Origin: CAVQZA01 sp963718355
GTDB taxonomy: Bacteria > Actinomycetota > Thermoleophilia > Gaiellales > Gaiellaceae
Reading direction: 5' to 3'
DNA length: 64,000 nt
Assembly (NCBI GenBank): GCA_963718355.1
Contig: CAVQZA010000004.1
Location: forward strand, 372,001 to 436,000
The notes under the pieces were generated by a model. That model had not been told where the DNA came from. It made no database searches and saw only the letters and a list, made by a program, of their open reading frames with translations. The position numbers were made by a program, and so were the translations under genes. Positions 8,142 through 16,249 of this stretch are shown here, one piece after another (within the stretch, counting starts at the first letter, position 1; each line of letters begins with the position of its first letter).

Positions 8142-8984
8142 TCAGGACACGAGTGCGCGACGGCCGGCCTCGCAGGCTTGCTCCAGGGCTGCCTGCAGGT
8201 CGGTGCCCTTCGCAAGTGAGACCAGAAGGACGCCCGCGAACGCATCGCCGGCGCCTGAGCGCGCGGATCGAACGGGCTCGCTCGGTCCCGCGACGACCAT
8301 CTTGCCGCCGCGCACTGCCACGGCGCCGTCTGCCCCCGCGGTGACCACGGCGAGCTCATAGAGCTCGGCCAGTGCGAGCGCGGCCTCCTCCCGCTCGAGC
8401 CCCGTCAGCGCCCACGCCTCCGCCTCGTTCGCAAACAGGACGTTCGCGCCCTTCGCCCGCTCGTGGAAATCGTGCCCGCTCGGCCCGGCCGCGACCACCG
8501 CGATCAGAGGCGACGCCGCCGCCTTCAACGCCGCCCGGGCCGCCGGAGCCGTGTCGTCGTGGAGCAGCGTGTGACCCGAGACGAGAATCGCCCGGGCCGC
8601 CAGCGCAGGGATGTCCGCCGCGACCAGGCGCGCACTCGCACCGCGATCCGCCGACGTCGCCTTGTCCTCGCCGCTTCCGCTCTCGACGTAGGTGCCGGTC
8701 GCGACGTCGTCGTCGACCGCGAGGATCGCCTCCACCCCCGCCCACTCGAGCTCGGCACGGATCGCGACGGCCGCGGAGTCGCCGCCGACGCGCCCCACGA
8801 CCGCGCACCGCGCTCCCGCTGCAGCAGCGGCGAGCGCCGCGTTCACGGGCACTCCGCCCGCGCGCACCGACGCGGGCGCGTGCAAGACCTTGCCGGGCAC
8901 GAGCTCGGCGACGGTCACGTCGAGGAGCACCTCCCCGACTGCGATCAGATCGAGCTCGATGTAGCGGATTATGATTGACGCCAC
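8142..8984 (-). CDS. PfkB-family carbohydrate/nucleoside kinase
   Basis: Ribokinase-like ATP-dependent sugar kinase, about 280 aa. Features are the N-terminal D-L-I-A-V-G-E-V-L-L-D-V, the substrate-binding R-A-G-G-V-P-V-N-A-A (about 50-60), and the C-terminal PfkB signature S-G-A-G-D-A-F-A-G with the catalytic Asp. The sugar cannot be told; family members act on 2-keto-3-deoxygluconate, fructose, ribose or nucleosides. Start is uncertain: the GTG at 8984 is the only conventional choice, but homologs usually begin where an ATC stands at 8960, 7 bases after a CATAAT element. It diverges from the LarA/molybdenum-hydroxylase operon with only 27 bases between, so it may serve the same pathway. Confidence 0.85.
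   Translation of the reverse strand: MASIIIRYIELDLIAVGEVLLDVTVAELVPGKVLHAPASVRAGGVPVNAALAAAAAGARCAVVGRVGGDSAAVAIRAELEWAGVEAILAVDDDVATGTYVESGSGEDKATSADRGASARLVAADIPALAARAILVSGHTLLHDDTAPAARAALKAAASPLIAVVAAGPSGHDFHERAKGANVLFANEAEAWALTGLEREEAALALAELYELAVVTAGADGAVAVRGGKMVVAGPSEPVRSARSGAGDAFAGVLLVSLAKGTDLQAALEQACEAGRRALVS
8968..8975. promoter_or_regulatory. Overlapping divergent -10 elements (pfkB / larA-like operon)
   Basis: An AT-rich patch in GC-rich DNA reads TATGAT on the plus strand (8970-8975) and CATAAT on the minus strand (8973-8968), each five of six bases from TATAAT. The plus element would serve the operon starting at 9012, leaving a leader with a GAGAAAGG ribosome-binding site. The minus element would serve the kinase. 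No clear -35 boxes are visible. Confidence 0.4.
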
Positions 8985-9011
8985 TTCGGCGATCGAGAAA
9001 GGGGCCTTCCG

Positions 9012-10430
9012 GTGACCAAGACCTTCCGCATCCCGTACGAGTCGCTGGATCCGCTCACGATCGGCGCGGCGGACGACGAGTCGAAGGTCTACCGCGACGA
9101 GCTCGAGCTCGAGATCCCTGAGGCGAACCTGCTCGCGGCGATCTACCCGAGCGAGCCGGAGCCCGTCCCGAACGCGACCGAAGCCGCGCGCCGGGCGCTC
9201 GAGAATCCCGTCGAGGGCCCATCGTTCGCACAGCTGATCGCCGGCGGCAAGTCGGTCGCGATCGTCATCGACAACCAGTTCCGGCCCACGCCACAGTCGA
9301 AACTGCTGCCCGCGGTGTTCGACGCGCTCGAGGCGGCGGGAACGACGAACGCCTGCGTGATCTGCGCCAACGGCAAAGTCTTTCCCATGTCCGAATCGGA
9401 CATCGAGATGAAGATCGGGCGCGAGAACCTCGACCGGATGGCGAAGCTCGGCATCCCGTTCTTCCAGAACGAGCCCAGGAACGCCGAGTCCTACACGTAC
9501 ATCGGCGTCTCCACGCGCGGTACGCCGGTGTGGCTCCACAAGGAGGTCGCCGAACGCGACGTGAAGATCACGATCGGCCAGACGCAGTCGAATCACTGGG
9601 GCGCGGGCGGCGGCGGCAAGTTGATCCTGCCGGGCGTCGTCTCCGACGAGACGATCGAGTCGAACCACTGCAACTTCGTGCCCTCGCCCGAGACGCACTA
9701 CGGCGCGGTGGCCGGGCCGATGCGCTCCGACATCGACGACGTCGCGACGATGTGCAGGCTCGACGCGACGTTGAACGTCGTGCTCGACACGCGCGGCCGT
9801 GTGATCTTCGTGAACTTCGGCGCGCATCCCACCTCGCACCGGCAGGCGATCGAGTACTTCCATTCGCTCTACGCATACGAGAGCCCGGTGCCGGAGAAAG
9901 GTCAGGCGGACATCGCGATCTGCGGCGTCTTCGCCCCGACCGACCACCTGTTCTTCCACACGGGCTGGGGCTGCATGTCCTCGGATCTCGTCGTCAAGGA
10001 CGGCGGGACGATCATCTACTGCTCGCCCTCGCCGGGCGTCCACACGGAGCTCGGCGACTTCCCGGGCCTCGCCCTGATGGACCTGATGAAGCCGTACATG
10101 CCTCCCAGTGCGGCGAGCTACGAGCAGATCCTCCGCGACATCCACGCGCGCCAGATCCAGATGTGGGCCGGCTGCATCTGGGTGCCGATCTACGAGGTGA
10201 TGACGCGCAAGCACCTGACGATGGTCACGCTCGAGGAGAACCTCGAGATGGCCACCGACATCGGCATCGACGCGACCACCTCGCTTGACGCAGCGTGGGC
10301 GGCGGCACTGGAGCGCCATGGGCCCGACGCGAAGGCGATCGTGCTCCCGTACGCGCGGTACCAGCTGCCGAGCAACGCGATCCGGATGCACGCCGAGCCG
10401 ATGCACGTCCCGGGGATCGCGCACGCCTGA
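9012..10430 (+). CDS. LarA-family (DUF2088) nickel-pincer racemase-like protein
   Basis: Homolog of nickel-dependent lactate racemase, 472 aa (LarA is about 425). Kept family motifs: R-P-T-P at 91-94 (usual D-x-x-R-P-T-P) and S-N-H-W-G-A-G-G-G-G-K-L-I-L-P-G at 193-208, giving H195 and K203, the lysine that binds the pincer cofactor in LarA, and H219. The first catalytic His (H108 of LarA, usually in N-H-D-x) appears replaced: the aligned stretch reads F-Q-N-E-P-R (151-156). It may therefore catalyse an epimerisation or hydride shift on another 2-hydroxy acid, or not be a racemase. GTG start at 9012 with GAGAAAGG upstream. First gene of the molybdenum-hydroxylase operon; no larB/C/E in the window. 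Confidence 0.82.
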   Translation: MTKTFRIPYESLDPLTIGAADDESKVYRDELELEIPEANLLAAIYPSEPEPVPNATEAARRALENPVEGPSFAQLIAGGKSVAIVIDNQFRPTPQSKLLPAVFDALEAAGTTNACVICANGKVFPMSESDIEMKIGRENLDRMAKLGIPFFQNEPRNAESYTYIGVSTRGTPVWLHKEVAERDVKITIGQTQSNHWGAGGGGKLILPGVVSDETIESNHCNFVPSPETHYGAVAGPMRSDIDDVATMCRLDATLNVVLDTRGRVIFVNFGAHPTSHRQAIEYFHSLYAYESPVPEKGQADIAICGVFAPTDHLFFHTGWGCMSSDLVVKDGGTIIYCSPSPGVHTELGDFPGLALMDLMKPYMPPSAASYEQILRDIHARQIQMWAGCIWVPIYEVMTRKHLTMVTLEENLEMATDIGIDATTSLDAAWAAALERHGPDAKAIVLPYARYQLPSNAIRMHAEPMHVPGIAHA

Positions 10431-10506
10431 TCCTGAGTCGATCCGCGGTTCGACGACGATCGTCGAGCTCCTGCGGCTCTTCCCCGAGGGAGCGGCGGCG
10501 CAACTC

Positions 10507-10683
10507 ATGACCCGTCTCGCGTGGCCTTGCGCCCACTGTGGCGGCGCCTTCCACGAGCCGCTGACGATGGCAGCCAAGCGGCACGCCCGCGATCCGCGCG
10601 CGGTACTGACGGCGTTCCGCGCGCTTGCCTCGGGCGAGCTCACCGAGGAGCAGGTCGCGGCTGCGGCGAAGAAGGTCTCGTGA
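10507..10683 (+). CDS. Small C-x2-C protein, DUF1858-like
   Basis: Small protein between the LarA-like gene and the hydroxylase. From the ATG at 10507 it is 58 aa and has W-P-C-A-H-C-G-G-A-F-H-E-P-L-T, a short metal- or redox-type motif followed by a helical tail. The reading frame stays protein-like upstream to about 10441 (T-T-I-V-E-L-L-R-L-F-P-E-G-A-A), which resembles the start of DUF1858 domains, but no ATG, GTG or TTG is available there, so the true start may be non-canonical. It overlaps the molybdenum subunit as GTGA, which implies co-translation. Possibly a chaperone or electron-carrier partner; function unknown. Confidence 0.65.
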   Translation: MTRLAWPCAHCGGAFHEPLTMAAKRHARDPRAVLTAFRALASGELTEEQVAAAAKKVS

Positions 10684-12920
10684 CCTGGGTCGGCCGGCCG
10701 CTCGAGCGGTTCGAGGACGAGGCGTTGCTGCGCGGCCGCGGGCGCTTCATGGACGACCTCGAGCCCGTCGCGAACGCCAAGCACGCGGCGATCGTCCGCT
10801 CGCCCTTCGCGCACGCGCGGATCGCGAGCATCGACGTCTCGGCGGCGCTCGCCGCGCCGGGAGTCGTAGGTGTGCTGACCGGAGCCGAGGTCGCCGCGCT
10901 CTCGCGGCCGTTCCCTGCGGGTGCCGACAGTCCCGTCCCGTTCTACGCGGCTGCGGGCGAGGTCGCCCGCTACGCAGGAGAGCCCGTCGCGGTGGTCGTC
11001 GCCGACGATCGCTATCTCGCCGAGGACGCCGCCGAGCTCGTCGCGATCGACTACGAGCCGCTCGAGCCGGAGGAGCTGGAAGTGCACGACCGCTCGTTCT
11101 CCTACGGCGCCGTAGACGAAGCGTTCGCCGGAGCGGCACTTGTCGTCTCGCAGCGCTACTCCGTCCCGCGCTGGTCGTGCACCCCCGTCGAGGGCTACGG
11201 CGTGATCGCCGACTGGCAGGACGACTCGCTCACCGCGTGGTCGAACTTCCAGGGGCCGTTCTCGCTGCACGGCGTCGCAGCCTCGGCGCTCGGCCTCAGC
11301 GGCTCGAAGCTGCGGCTGATCACGCCGCCCGACTCCGGCGGCTCGTTCGGGATCAAAGCCGCGATCTACGTCTACGTCGTGCTGCTCGGGCTCGCGTCGC
11401 GGAAGCTCGGCGTGCCCGTGCGCTGGACGGAGGACCGGCTCGAGCATCTCGCCGCAAGCGCCCATGCGACCGGGCGCGTCACCCAGGTCGAGGCCGCGTT
11501 CGCCGCCGACGGCGAGCTGCTAGGCCTCCGCTACGACGCGGTCGAGGACGTCGGCGCGTACATCCGCGCGCCCGAGCCGGCCACGCTGTACCGGATGCAC
11601 GGCTCGCTCTCGGGCGCCTACCAGGTCCAGAACGTGGCCGCGCGGAACCGCGTGGTGTTGACGAACCGCTGCCCGACGGGACTGAACCGCGGCTTCGGTG
11701 GACCGCAGCTCTACTTCGGGCTCGAGCGGACGATGGCGATTGCGGCAAGGCGGCTAGGGCTCGATCCGGCGGAGCTCGCGCGCCGCAACCTCGTCTCGGA
11801 GTTCCCGTACCGAACGCCGAGCGGCGGGCTCTACGGCACCGGCGACTACGAGGCGTGCCTCGACGCGGCGCTCGAGCTCGTCGGTTATGCGGAACGCCGC
11901 GCCGAGCAGGCGGCCGGACACGCGCTGGGGATCGGCCTCGCGTGCATCGTTGAGCCGTCGATCTCGAACATGGGTTACATCACGCTGGCCCAGACCGCGG
12001 AGGAGCGCGCGGCCGGCCTGCCGAAGTCCGGCAACGCCGAGGGCTGCACGATCTCGATCTCGCCGGCCGGCGGGATCACGGTTCGGCTGTCCACGACACC
12101 GCAGGGCCAGGGGCACCGCACCGTCGCAGCGCAGATCGTCGCAGACCGTCTCAACGTAGAGCCCGGGCAGATCGACGTGCTGTCCGAGCTCGACACGTCC
12201 ACGAGCGCCTGGACGGTCGCCTCCGGCAACTACTCGTCGCGCTTCGCCGGCGTCGGCGCCGGCTCGGTCGCCGCCGCAGCGGACAAACTCGCGGCAAAGA
12301 TCGCCGAGATCCGTGCGCACCTCGGCGGCGAGCTCTCGCTGCGCCGCGTCGCGGGAACCGCGCACTGGAACCCGGAGTCGCTGCCGCCCGGGATGGAGCC
12401 CGGCCTCCACGCGACCGCCTACTACGCGGCGCCGAACCTCGACCCGCCCGACGGCGAGGATCGCATCGTCTCCTCGGCGACGCATGGCTTCCTCGTCGAC
12501 GTGGCGGTGATCGAGATCGACCCGGACACGGGCCAGGTACGAATCCTCGACTACGTCACCGTCCACGACGCGGGCAAGCTCCTGAACCCCCTGATCGTCG
12601 ACGGCCAGATCCGCGGCGGCTTCGCCCACGGCGCCGGTGCGGCGCTCTACGAGCGGATCGCCTACGACGAAGACGGCGTGCTGCTGACGGGCACGTTCAT
12701 GGACTACGTGTGCCCGACCGCGCCCGACCTGCCTGCGGTGCGGATCGCGCACCGCGAGACGACTTCGCCGTACACCTCGCTCGGCGCAAAGGGGCTCGGC
12801 GAGGGGAACACGATGTCCGCACCCGTCGTGATCGCCAACGCGGTGGCCGACGCGCTCGGCCTCGACGACGTCGAGCTGCCGCTCACGCCCGCGCGCGTGT
12901 GGGAGCTACTGCGCGCGTGA
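10680..12920 (+). CDS. Molybdenum hydroxylase large subunit (xanthine dehydrogenase/CoxL family)
   Basis: Catalytic Mo-cytosine-dinucleotide-type subunit, 746 aa, hydroxylating a substrate carbon with water. It starts W-V-G-R-P-L-E-R-F-E-D-E-A-L-L-R-G-R-G-R-F, the usual domain entry, and has N-R-G-F-G-G-P-Q in the Moco region (the R-G-F-G-x-P-Q form is closer to xanthine/N-heterocycle or organic-substrate enzymes than to CO dehydrogenase). P-Q-G-Q-G-H follows, and the catalytic Glu lies in K-G-L-G-E-G-N-T near the C-terminus. The active-site CSFR loop of true CO dehydrogenase was not seen. With the FAD and 2Fe-2S subunits downstream (each GTGA/ATGA-coupled) it forms an alpha-beta-gamma complex. 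The substrate is probably an intermediate of this operon's pathway. Confidence 0.9.
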   Translation: MTWVGRPLERFEDEALLRGRGRFMDDLEPVANAKHAAIVRSPFAHARIASIDVSAALAAPGVVGVLTGAEVAALSRPFPAGADSPVPFYAAAGEVARYAGEPVAVVVADDRYLAEDAAELVAIDYEPLEPEELEVHDRSFSYGAVDEAFAGAALVVSQRYSVPRWSCTPVEGYGVIADWQDDSLTAWSNFQGPFSLHGVAASALGLSGSKLRLITPPDSGGSFGIKAAIYVYVVLLGLASRKLGVPVRWTEDRLEHLAASAHATGRVTQVEAAFAADGELLGLRYDAVEDVGAYIRAPEPATLYRMHGSLSGAYQVQNVAARNRVVLTNRCPTGLNRGFGGPQLYFGLERTMAIAARRLGLDPAELARRNLVSEFPYRTPSGGLYGTGDYEACLDAALELVGYAERRAEQAAGHALGIGLACIVEPSISNMGYITLAQTAEERAAGLPKSGNAEGCTISISPAGGITVRLSTTPQGQGHRTVAAQIVADRLNVEPGQIDVLSELDTSTSAWTVASGNYSSRFAGVGAGSVAAAADKLAAKIAEIRAHLGGELSLRRVAGTAHWNPESLPPGMEPGLHATAYYAAPNLDPPDGEDRIVSSATHGFLVDVAVIEIDPDTGQVRILDYVTVHDAGKLLNPLIVDGQIRGGFAHGAGAALYERIAYDEDGVLLTGTFMDYVCPTAPDLPAVRIAHRETTSPYTSLGAKGLGEGNTMSAPVVIANAVADALGLDDVELPLTPARVWELLRA

Positions 12921-13708
12921 AGCCGGCGGCGTTCCTGTACGAGCGGCCCGAGACGGCGGAGGAAGCGGCGGCGCTGCTGGCCGAGCACGGCGGCGAGGCG
13001 AAGGTGCTGGCCGGGGGCCAGAGCCTCGTCCCACTCCTGAACTTCCGGCTCGTGCGGCCGGCAGTGCTCGTCGACGTGAACCGCGTCGCCGGGCTCGACC
13101 GGATCGAGGGCGCGCGAGTCGGAGCGACGGTGCGCCAGAACGACCTCGCCGGCGTGCCGCTCGCCGCCGAGGCGCTACCGGTCATAGGGCATTTCGTGAC
13201 GCGCAACCGCGGCACCGTCGGCGGCTCGATCGCGCACGCTGACCCGTCGGCCGAGCTGCCGCTCTGCCTGCTCGTGCTCGGCGGCTCGGTCGTGACCTCG
13301 AAGCGAGAGATCTCGGCCGACGATTTCTTCCGTTCGTACTTCACGACCGCACTCGAGCCGGACGAGCTCCTCGTCGCGACGGTCTGGCCCGATGGAGGCG
13401 CAGTCGCGTTCGAGGAGATCGCCCAGCGGCACGGCGACTTCGCGCTCTCGCTAGCGGCCTGCTCGGTGCGCATCGACAACGGCGTGGTGACAGAAGCACG
13501 AGTCGGCGTCGGCGCGGTGACCGACCGGCCGATGTTGCTCGAGCTCGAGCTGGAGGACGCGCCTGCAACGGCGGAAACCGCGCGCGAAGCCGGAGCCAGG
13601 GCGGCCGCGGCCGTCGACCCTCCCGGCAACCTCCACGCCTCGCCCGCCTACCTGAAGCACCTCACGGGCGTGCTCGTGGAACGCGTCCTCACGAAAGCCT
13701 TCGCATGA
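12917..13708 (+). CDS. Molybdenum hydroxylase FAD-binding medium subunit
   Basis: CoxM/XdhB-like subunit passing electrons from the iron-sulfur centres to an acceptor, 263 aa. FAD-binding motifs are A-G-G-Q-S-L-V-P-L-L-N-F (35-46) and T-V-G-G-S-I-A-H-A-D-P-S-A-E-L-P (about 98-113), both close to the CoxM consensus. The GTG at 12917 overlaps the large-subunit stop. The gene order large-medium-small differs from the coxMSL order of CO dehydrogenase. Confidence 0.92.
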   Translation: MKPAAFLYERPETAEEAAALLAEHGGEAKVLAGGQSLVPLLNFRLVRPAVLVDVNRVAGLDRIEGARVGATVRQNDLAGVPLAAEALPVIGHFVTRNRGTVGGSIAHADPSAELPLCLLVLGGSVVTSKREISADDFFRSYFTTALEPDELLVATVWPDGGAVAFEEIAQRHGDFALSLAACSVRIDNGVVTEARVGVGAVTDRPMLLELELEDAPATAETAREAGARAAAAVDPPGNLHASPAYLKHLTGVLVERVLTKAFA

Positions 13709-14142
13709 TCGAGGTGACCGTCAACGGCACCCTCCGTCGCGCCGAGGCCGAGCCGCGGCTCCTACTGAGCGACTTCCTGCGCCATACGCTCGGGCTCACC
13801 GGCACGCACGTCGGCTGTGAGCACGGCGTCTGCGGCGCCTGCACGGTGCGCCTCGAAGGCAGAGCCGTCCGTAGCTGCCTGCTCTTCGCGGTGCAGGCGG
13901 ACGGGCTCGAGGTCGAGACGGTCGAGGGCCTCGAGTGGGGCCCGCTGCAGGAAGCGTTCCGCCGCCATCACGCGCTCCAGTGCGGCTTCTGCACCGCCGG
14001 GATCCTGATGACCGCGACCGACCTGCTAGCGCGCGGCGCGCCGAGTCGCGGAGAGATCGAGGAGGCGCTCTCCGGCAACCTCTGCCGTTGCACGGGCTAT
14101 ACGCCGATCGTCGATGCGATCGCCGAGGTCGCCGGCTCGTGA
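13705..14142 (+). CDS. Molybdenum hydroxylase 2Fe-2S small subunit
   Basis: Two-cluster ferredoxin subunit, 145 aa, the usual 150-160 length. The plant-type cluster ligands are C38, C43, C46 and C58; the second, helical domain cluster uses C93, C96, C127 and C129 (Q-C-G-F-C-T and C-R-C-T-G-Y). ATG overlaps the FAD subunit stop by four bases. All three hydroxylase subunits therefore appear intact. Confidence 0.94.
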   Translation: MIEVTVNGTLRRAEAEPRLLLSDFLRHTLGLTGTHVGCEHGVCGACTVRLEGRAVRSCLLFAVQADGLEVETVEGLEWGPLQEAFRRHHALQCGFCTAGILMTATDLLARGAPSRGEIEEALSGNLCRCTGYTPIVDAIAEVAGS

Positions 14143-15485
14143 ACCTCGCGCTCTCGCTCCTCGCCGCTGCCGAGCGGCATCCCGACGCCGAGGCGCTGCC
14201 CGGCTACACCTACGCGGAGCTGCGCGAGCGGGCAGCGCGGGTCGCGAGCGGGCTCAAGCCCGGCGAGCGCGTGGCGGCCGTGCTCGACAACCGCGTCGAA
14301 ACCGCACTCTTGTACTGGGCCGCGCAGTGGGTGGGAGCGACGTTCGTACCGCTCTCGTGGCGCCTCTCCGAGCCCGAGCTCGAGTACTGCATCGCCGACT
14401 GCGGCGCGACGCTCGTCCTCCGCGACGGCGACCCGCTCCCGAACGGCGAGCCGCATCCGGGCGCGCTCGACCTCGACGAACGCGAGCCGAGCCTGATGCT
14501 CTACACCTCGGGCACGACGGGTAAGCCAAAGGGCGTACCGCGCTCGCATCGCGCCGATCGCGCCGGCGGGCTCTCGCAGGCGCTCCAGCACGGCTACCGG
14601 CCGGGCGAGCGGACGCTCGGCGTGATGCCGCTCTACCACACGATGGGTCTCCATTCGCTGCTCGCGATGCACCTCGTCGGCGGCTACTACGCGTCGCTCG
14701 CGCGCTGGGACGCCGGTGAGGCGCTCGCCCTGATCGAGCGGGAGCGGCTCACCTCGCTCTACCTCGCCCCAACGCTGTTCCACGACCTCGTCCACCACCC
14801 TCGTGTTGCAGATCACGATCTCTCATCGATACGCCTGTTGGCGTACGCCGGCGCGGCGATGACCTCGGCGCTCGTCGAGCGCTGCGTCGCGGTCTTCGAC
14901 CCAGAGGTGTTCGTCAACCACTATGGCTCGACCGAGATCTACACGTTCTCGATCGGCGCCGACCAGCGGCGCAAGCCCGGCTGCGCGGGCCGGCCGGCGC
15001 TGAACGCGCGGCTCGAGCTGAAGGACGGCGAGATCTGTTGCGCAATGAGCTCCGACGAGGCCTTCGCGGGCTACTGGAACCGGCCCGACGCCGACGAGAA
15101 GGCGATCCGCGGCGGCTGGTACCACACCGGCGACATGGGTCGGCTCGACGAGGACGGCGACCTCTGGATCGTGGGCCGCACCGACGACATGATCGTGAGC
15201 GGCGGCGAGAACATCCATCCGCTCGAGATCGAGGACGTGCTCGCGCGCCATCCGGCTGTGCATGAGGTGGCGGTGATCGGCGCGGCGGACGAGCGTCTCG
15301 GCTCGCGGGTGGTCGCCGTGATCGTCGGCGACGCGACGGCCGCGGAGCTCGACGCACACTGCCTGGCCTCCGAGCTGGCGCGCTTCAAGCGGCCTCGCGA
15401 ATATCGGTTTGCGGAAGCGCTGCCGAAGAGCCCGTCCGGCAAGATCCTGCGCCGGATGCTCCGCGATGAGAAGGTCTCCGCATGA
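14139..15485 (+). CDS. Acyl-CoA ligase (AMP-forming)
   Basis: ANL-superfamily enzyme that activates a carboxylic acid to its CoA thioester, 448 aa, somewhat shorter than the usual 500-550 because the N-terminal part is compact. Motifs: Y-T-S-G-T-T-G-K-P-K-G-V (P-loop-like A3), N-H-Y-G-S-T-E (A5), Y-H-T-G-D (A7), G-R-T-D-D-M-I-V-S-G-G-E-N-I (A8 hinge) and the catalytic Lys in P-S-G-K-I-L-R-R (A10). The GTG overlaps the small hydroxylase subunit stop. It probably activates the acid on which the enoyl-CoA hydratase downstream acts; a cyclic or aromatic acid is one possibility. Confidence 0.9.
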   Translation: MNLALSLLAAAERHPDAEALPGYTYAELRERAARVASGLKPGERVAAVLDNRVETALLYWAAQWVGATFVPLSWRLSEPELEYCIADCGATLVLRDGDPLPNGEPHPGALDLDEREPSLMLYTSGTTGKPKGVPRSHRADRAGGLSQALQHGYRPGERTLGVMPLYHTMGLHSLLAMHLVGGYYASLARWDAGEALALIERERLTSLYLAPTLFHDLVHHPRVADHDLSSIRLLAYAGAAMTSALVERCVAVFDPEVFVNHYGSTEIYTFSIGADQRRKPGCAGRPALNARLELKDGEICCAMSSDEAFAGYWNRPDADEKAIRGGWYHTGDMGRLDEDGDLWIVGRTDDMIVSGGENIHPLEIEDVLARHPAVHEVAVIGAADERLGSRVVAVIVGDATAAELDAHCLASELARFKRPREYRFAEALPKSPSGKILRRMLRDEKVSA

Positions 15486-16249
15486 GCTACGACGGCTTCC
15501 GGGTGGAACGCGAAGGTGCGGTCGCGACGATCACGCTCGACGTGCCGGACAAGTTGAACCGCATCTCGATCGCGGCGCGCGATCAACTGGCCGCCGTGTT
15601 CGAAGAGCTCGGCGCCGATCCGACCGTCGGCGTCGTCGTACTGCGCGGATCCGGCCCCGCGTTCACGGCGGGTGGAGATGTCGCCGGCTTTCTCGAGGCC
15701 TCGCCGATCGTGCTCTCGCGCCTCCACGAGAACGTCGCCGCGCCGGAACGCTGCCCGAAACCGGTGATCGCCCGGCTCCACGGCTACGTCTTCGGCGTCG
15801 GCCTCGAGCTCGCGCTCGCGTGCGACTTCCGCCTCGCGGCGGAGAGCACGGAGCTCGCGCTGCCGGAGGTGAAGCTCGGCATGATCCCCGGCTCCGGCGG
15901 CACCCAGCGGCTTGTTCGCCTGATCGGCCTCGGCCGAGCGAAGGACGTGATCATGCGAGGCCGCCGGATCGGAGCCGACGAAGCTCTGGCGCTCGGCCTG
16001 GTCACAGAGGTCGTCTCGGAGGCTGAGCTCGACGGCGCCGTCACGCGGCTGGTCGAGGAGCTCGCCGCCCTCTCACCCCTGGCGCTCGCCACCGCGAAGC
16101 GAGTCCTGAACAGCGCCTACGACCTCCCGCTGCAAGCCGGGCTCGAGCTCGAGGGCCTGAACTACGGGATCCTGCGCACCTCGCGCGACTTCCGCGAGGG
16201 CGTCGAAGCGTTCGTCGAGAAGCGGAAGCCCAACTTCGAGGGCAGGTAG
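15482..16249 (+). CDS. Enoyl-CoA hydratase/isomerase family protein
   Basis: Crotonase-fold enzyme, 255 aa, full length. The oxyanion-hole residues lie in F-T-A-G-G-D-V (about 60-66) and the second motif L-P-E-V-K-L-G-M-I-P-G-S-G-G-T-Q-R-L carries a glutamate in the position of a catalytic acid of hydratases. Overlaps the ligase stop by four bases (ATGA). Acts on the CoA ester produced upstream, by hydration, isomerisation or ring opening; the exact reaction is not readable. Confidence 0.9.
   Translation: MSYDGFRVEREGAVATITLDVPDKLNRISIAARDQLAAVFEELGADPTVGVVVLRGSGPAFTAGGDVAGFLEASPIVLSRLHENVAAPERCPKPVIARLHGYVFGVGLELALACDFRLAAESTELALPEVKLGMIPGSGGTQRLVRLIGLGRAKDVIMRGRRIGADEALALGLVTEVVSEAELDGAVTRLVEELAALSPLALATAKRVLNSAYDLPLQAGLELEGLNYGILRTSRDFREGVEAFVEKRKPNFEGR

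Noticed and set aside
8985..11465. Very long minus-strand open frame upstream of the PfkB gene
   Set aside because: It is Arg/Asp/Val-rich shadow sequence opposite the LarA-like and hydroxylase genes; no domain is recognisable. Only the last 280 residues are real.
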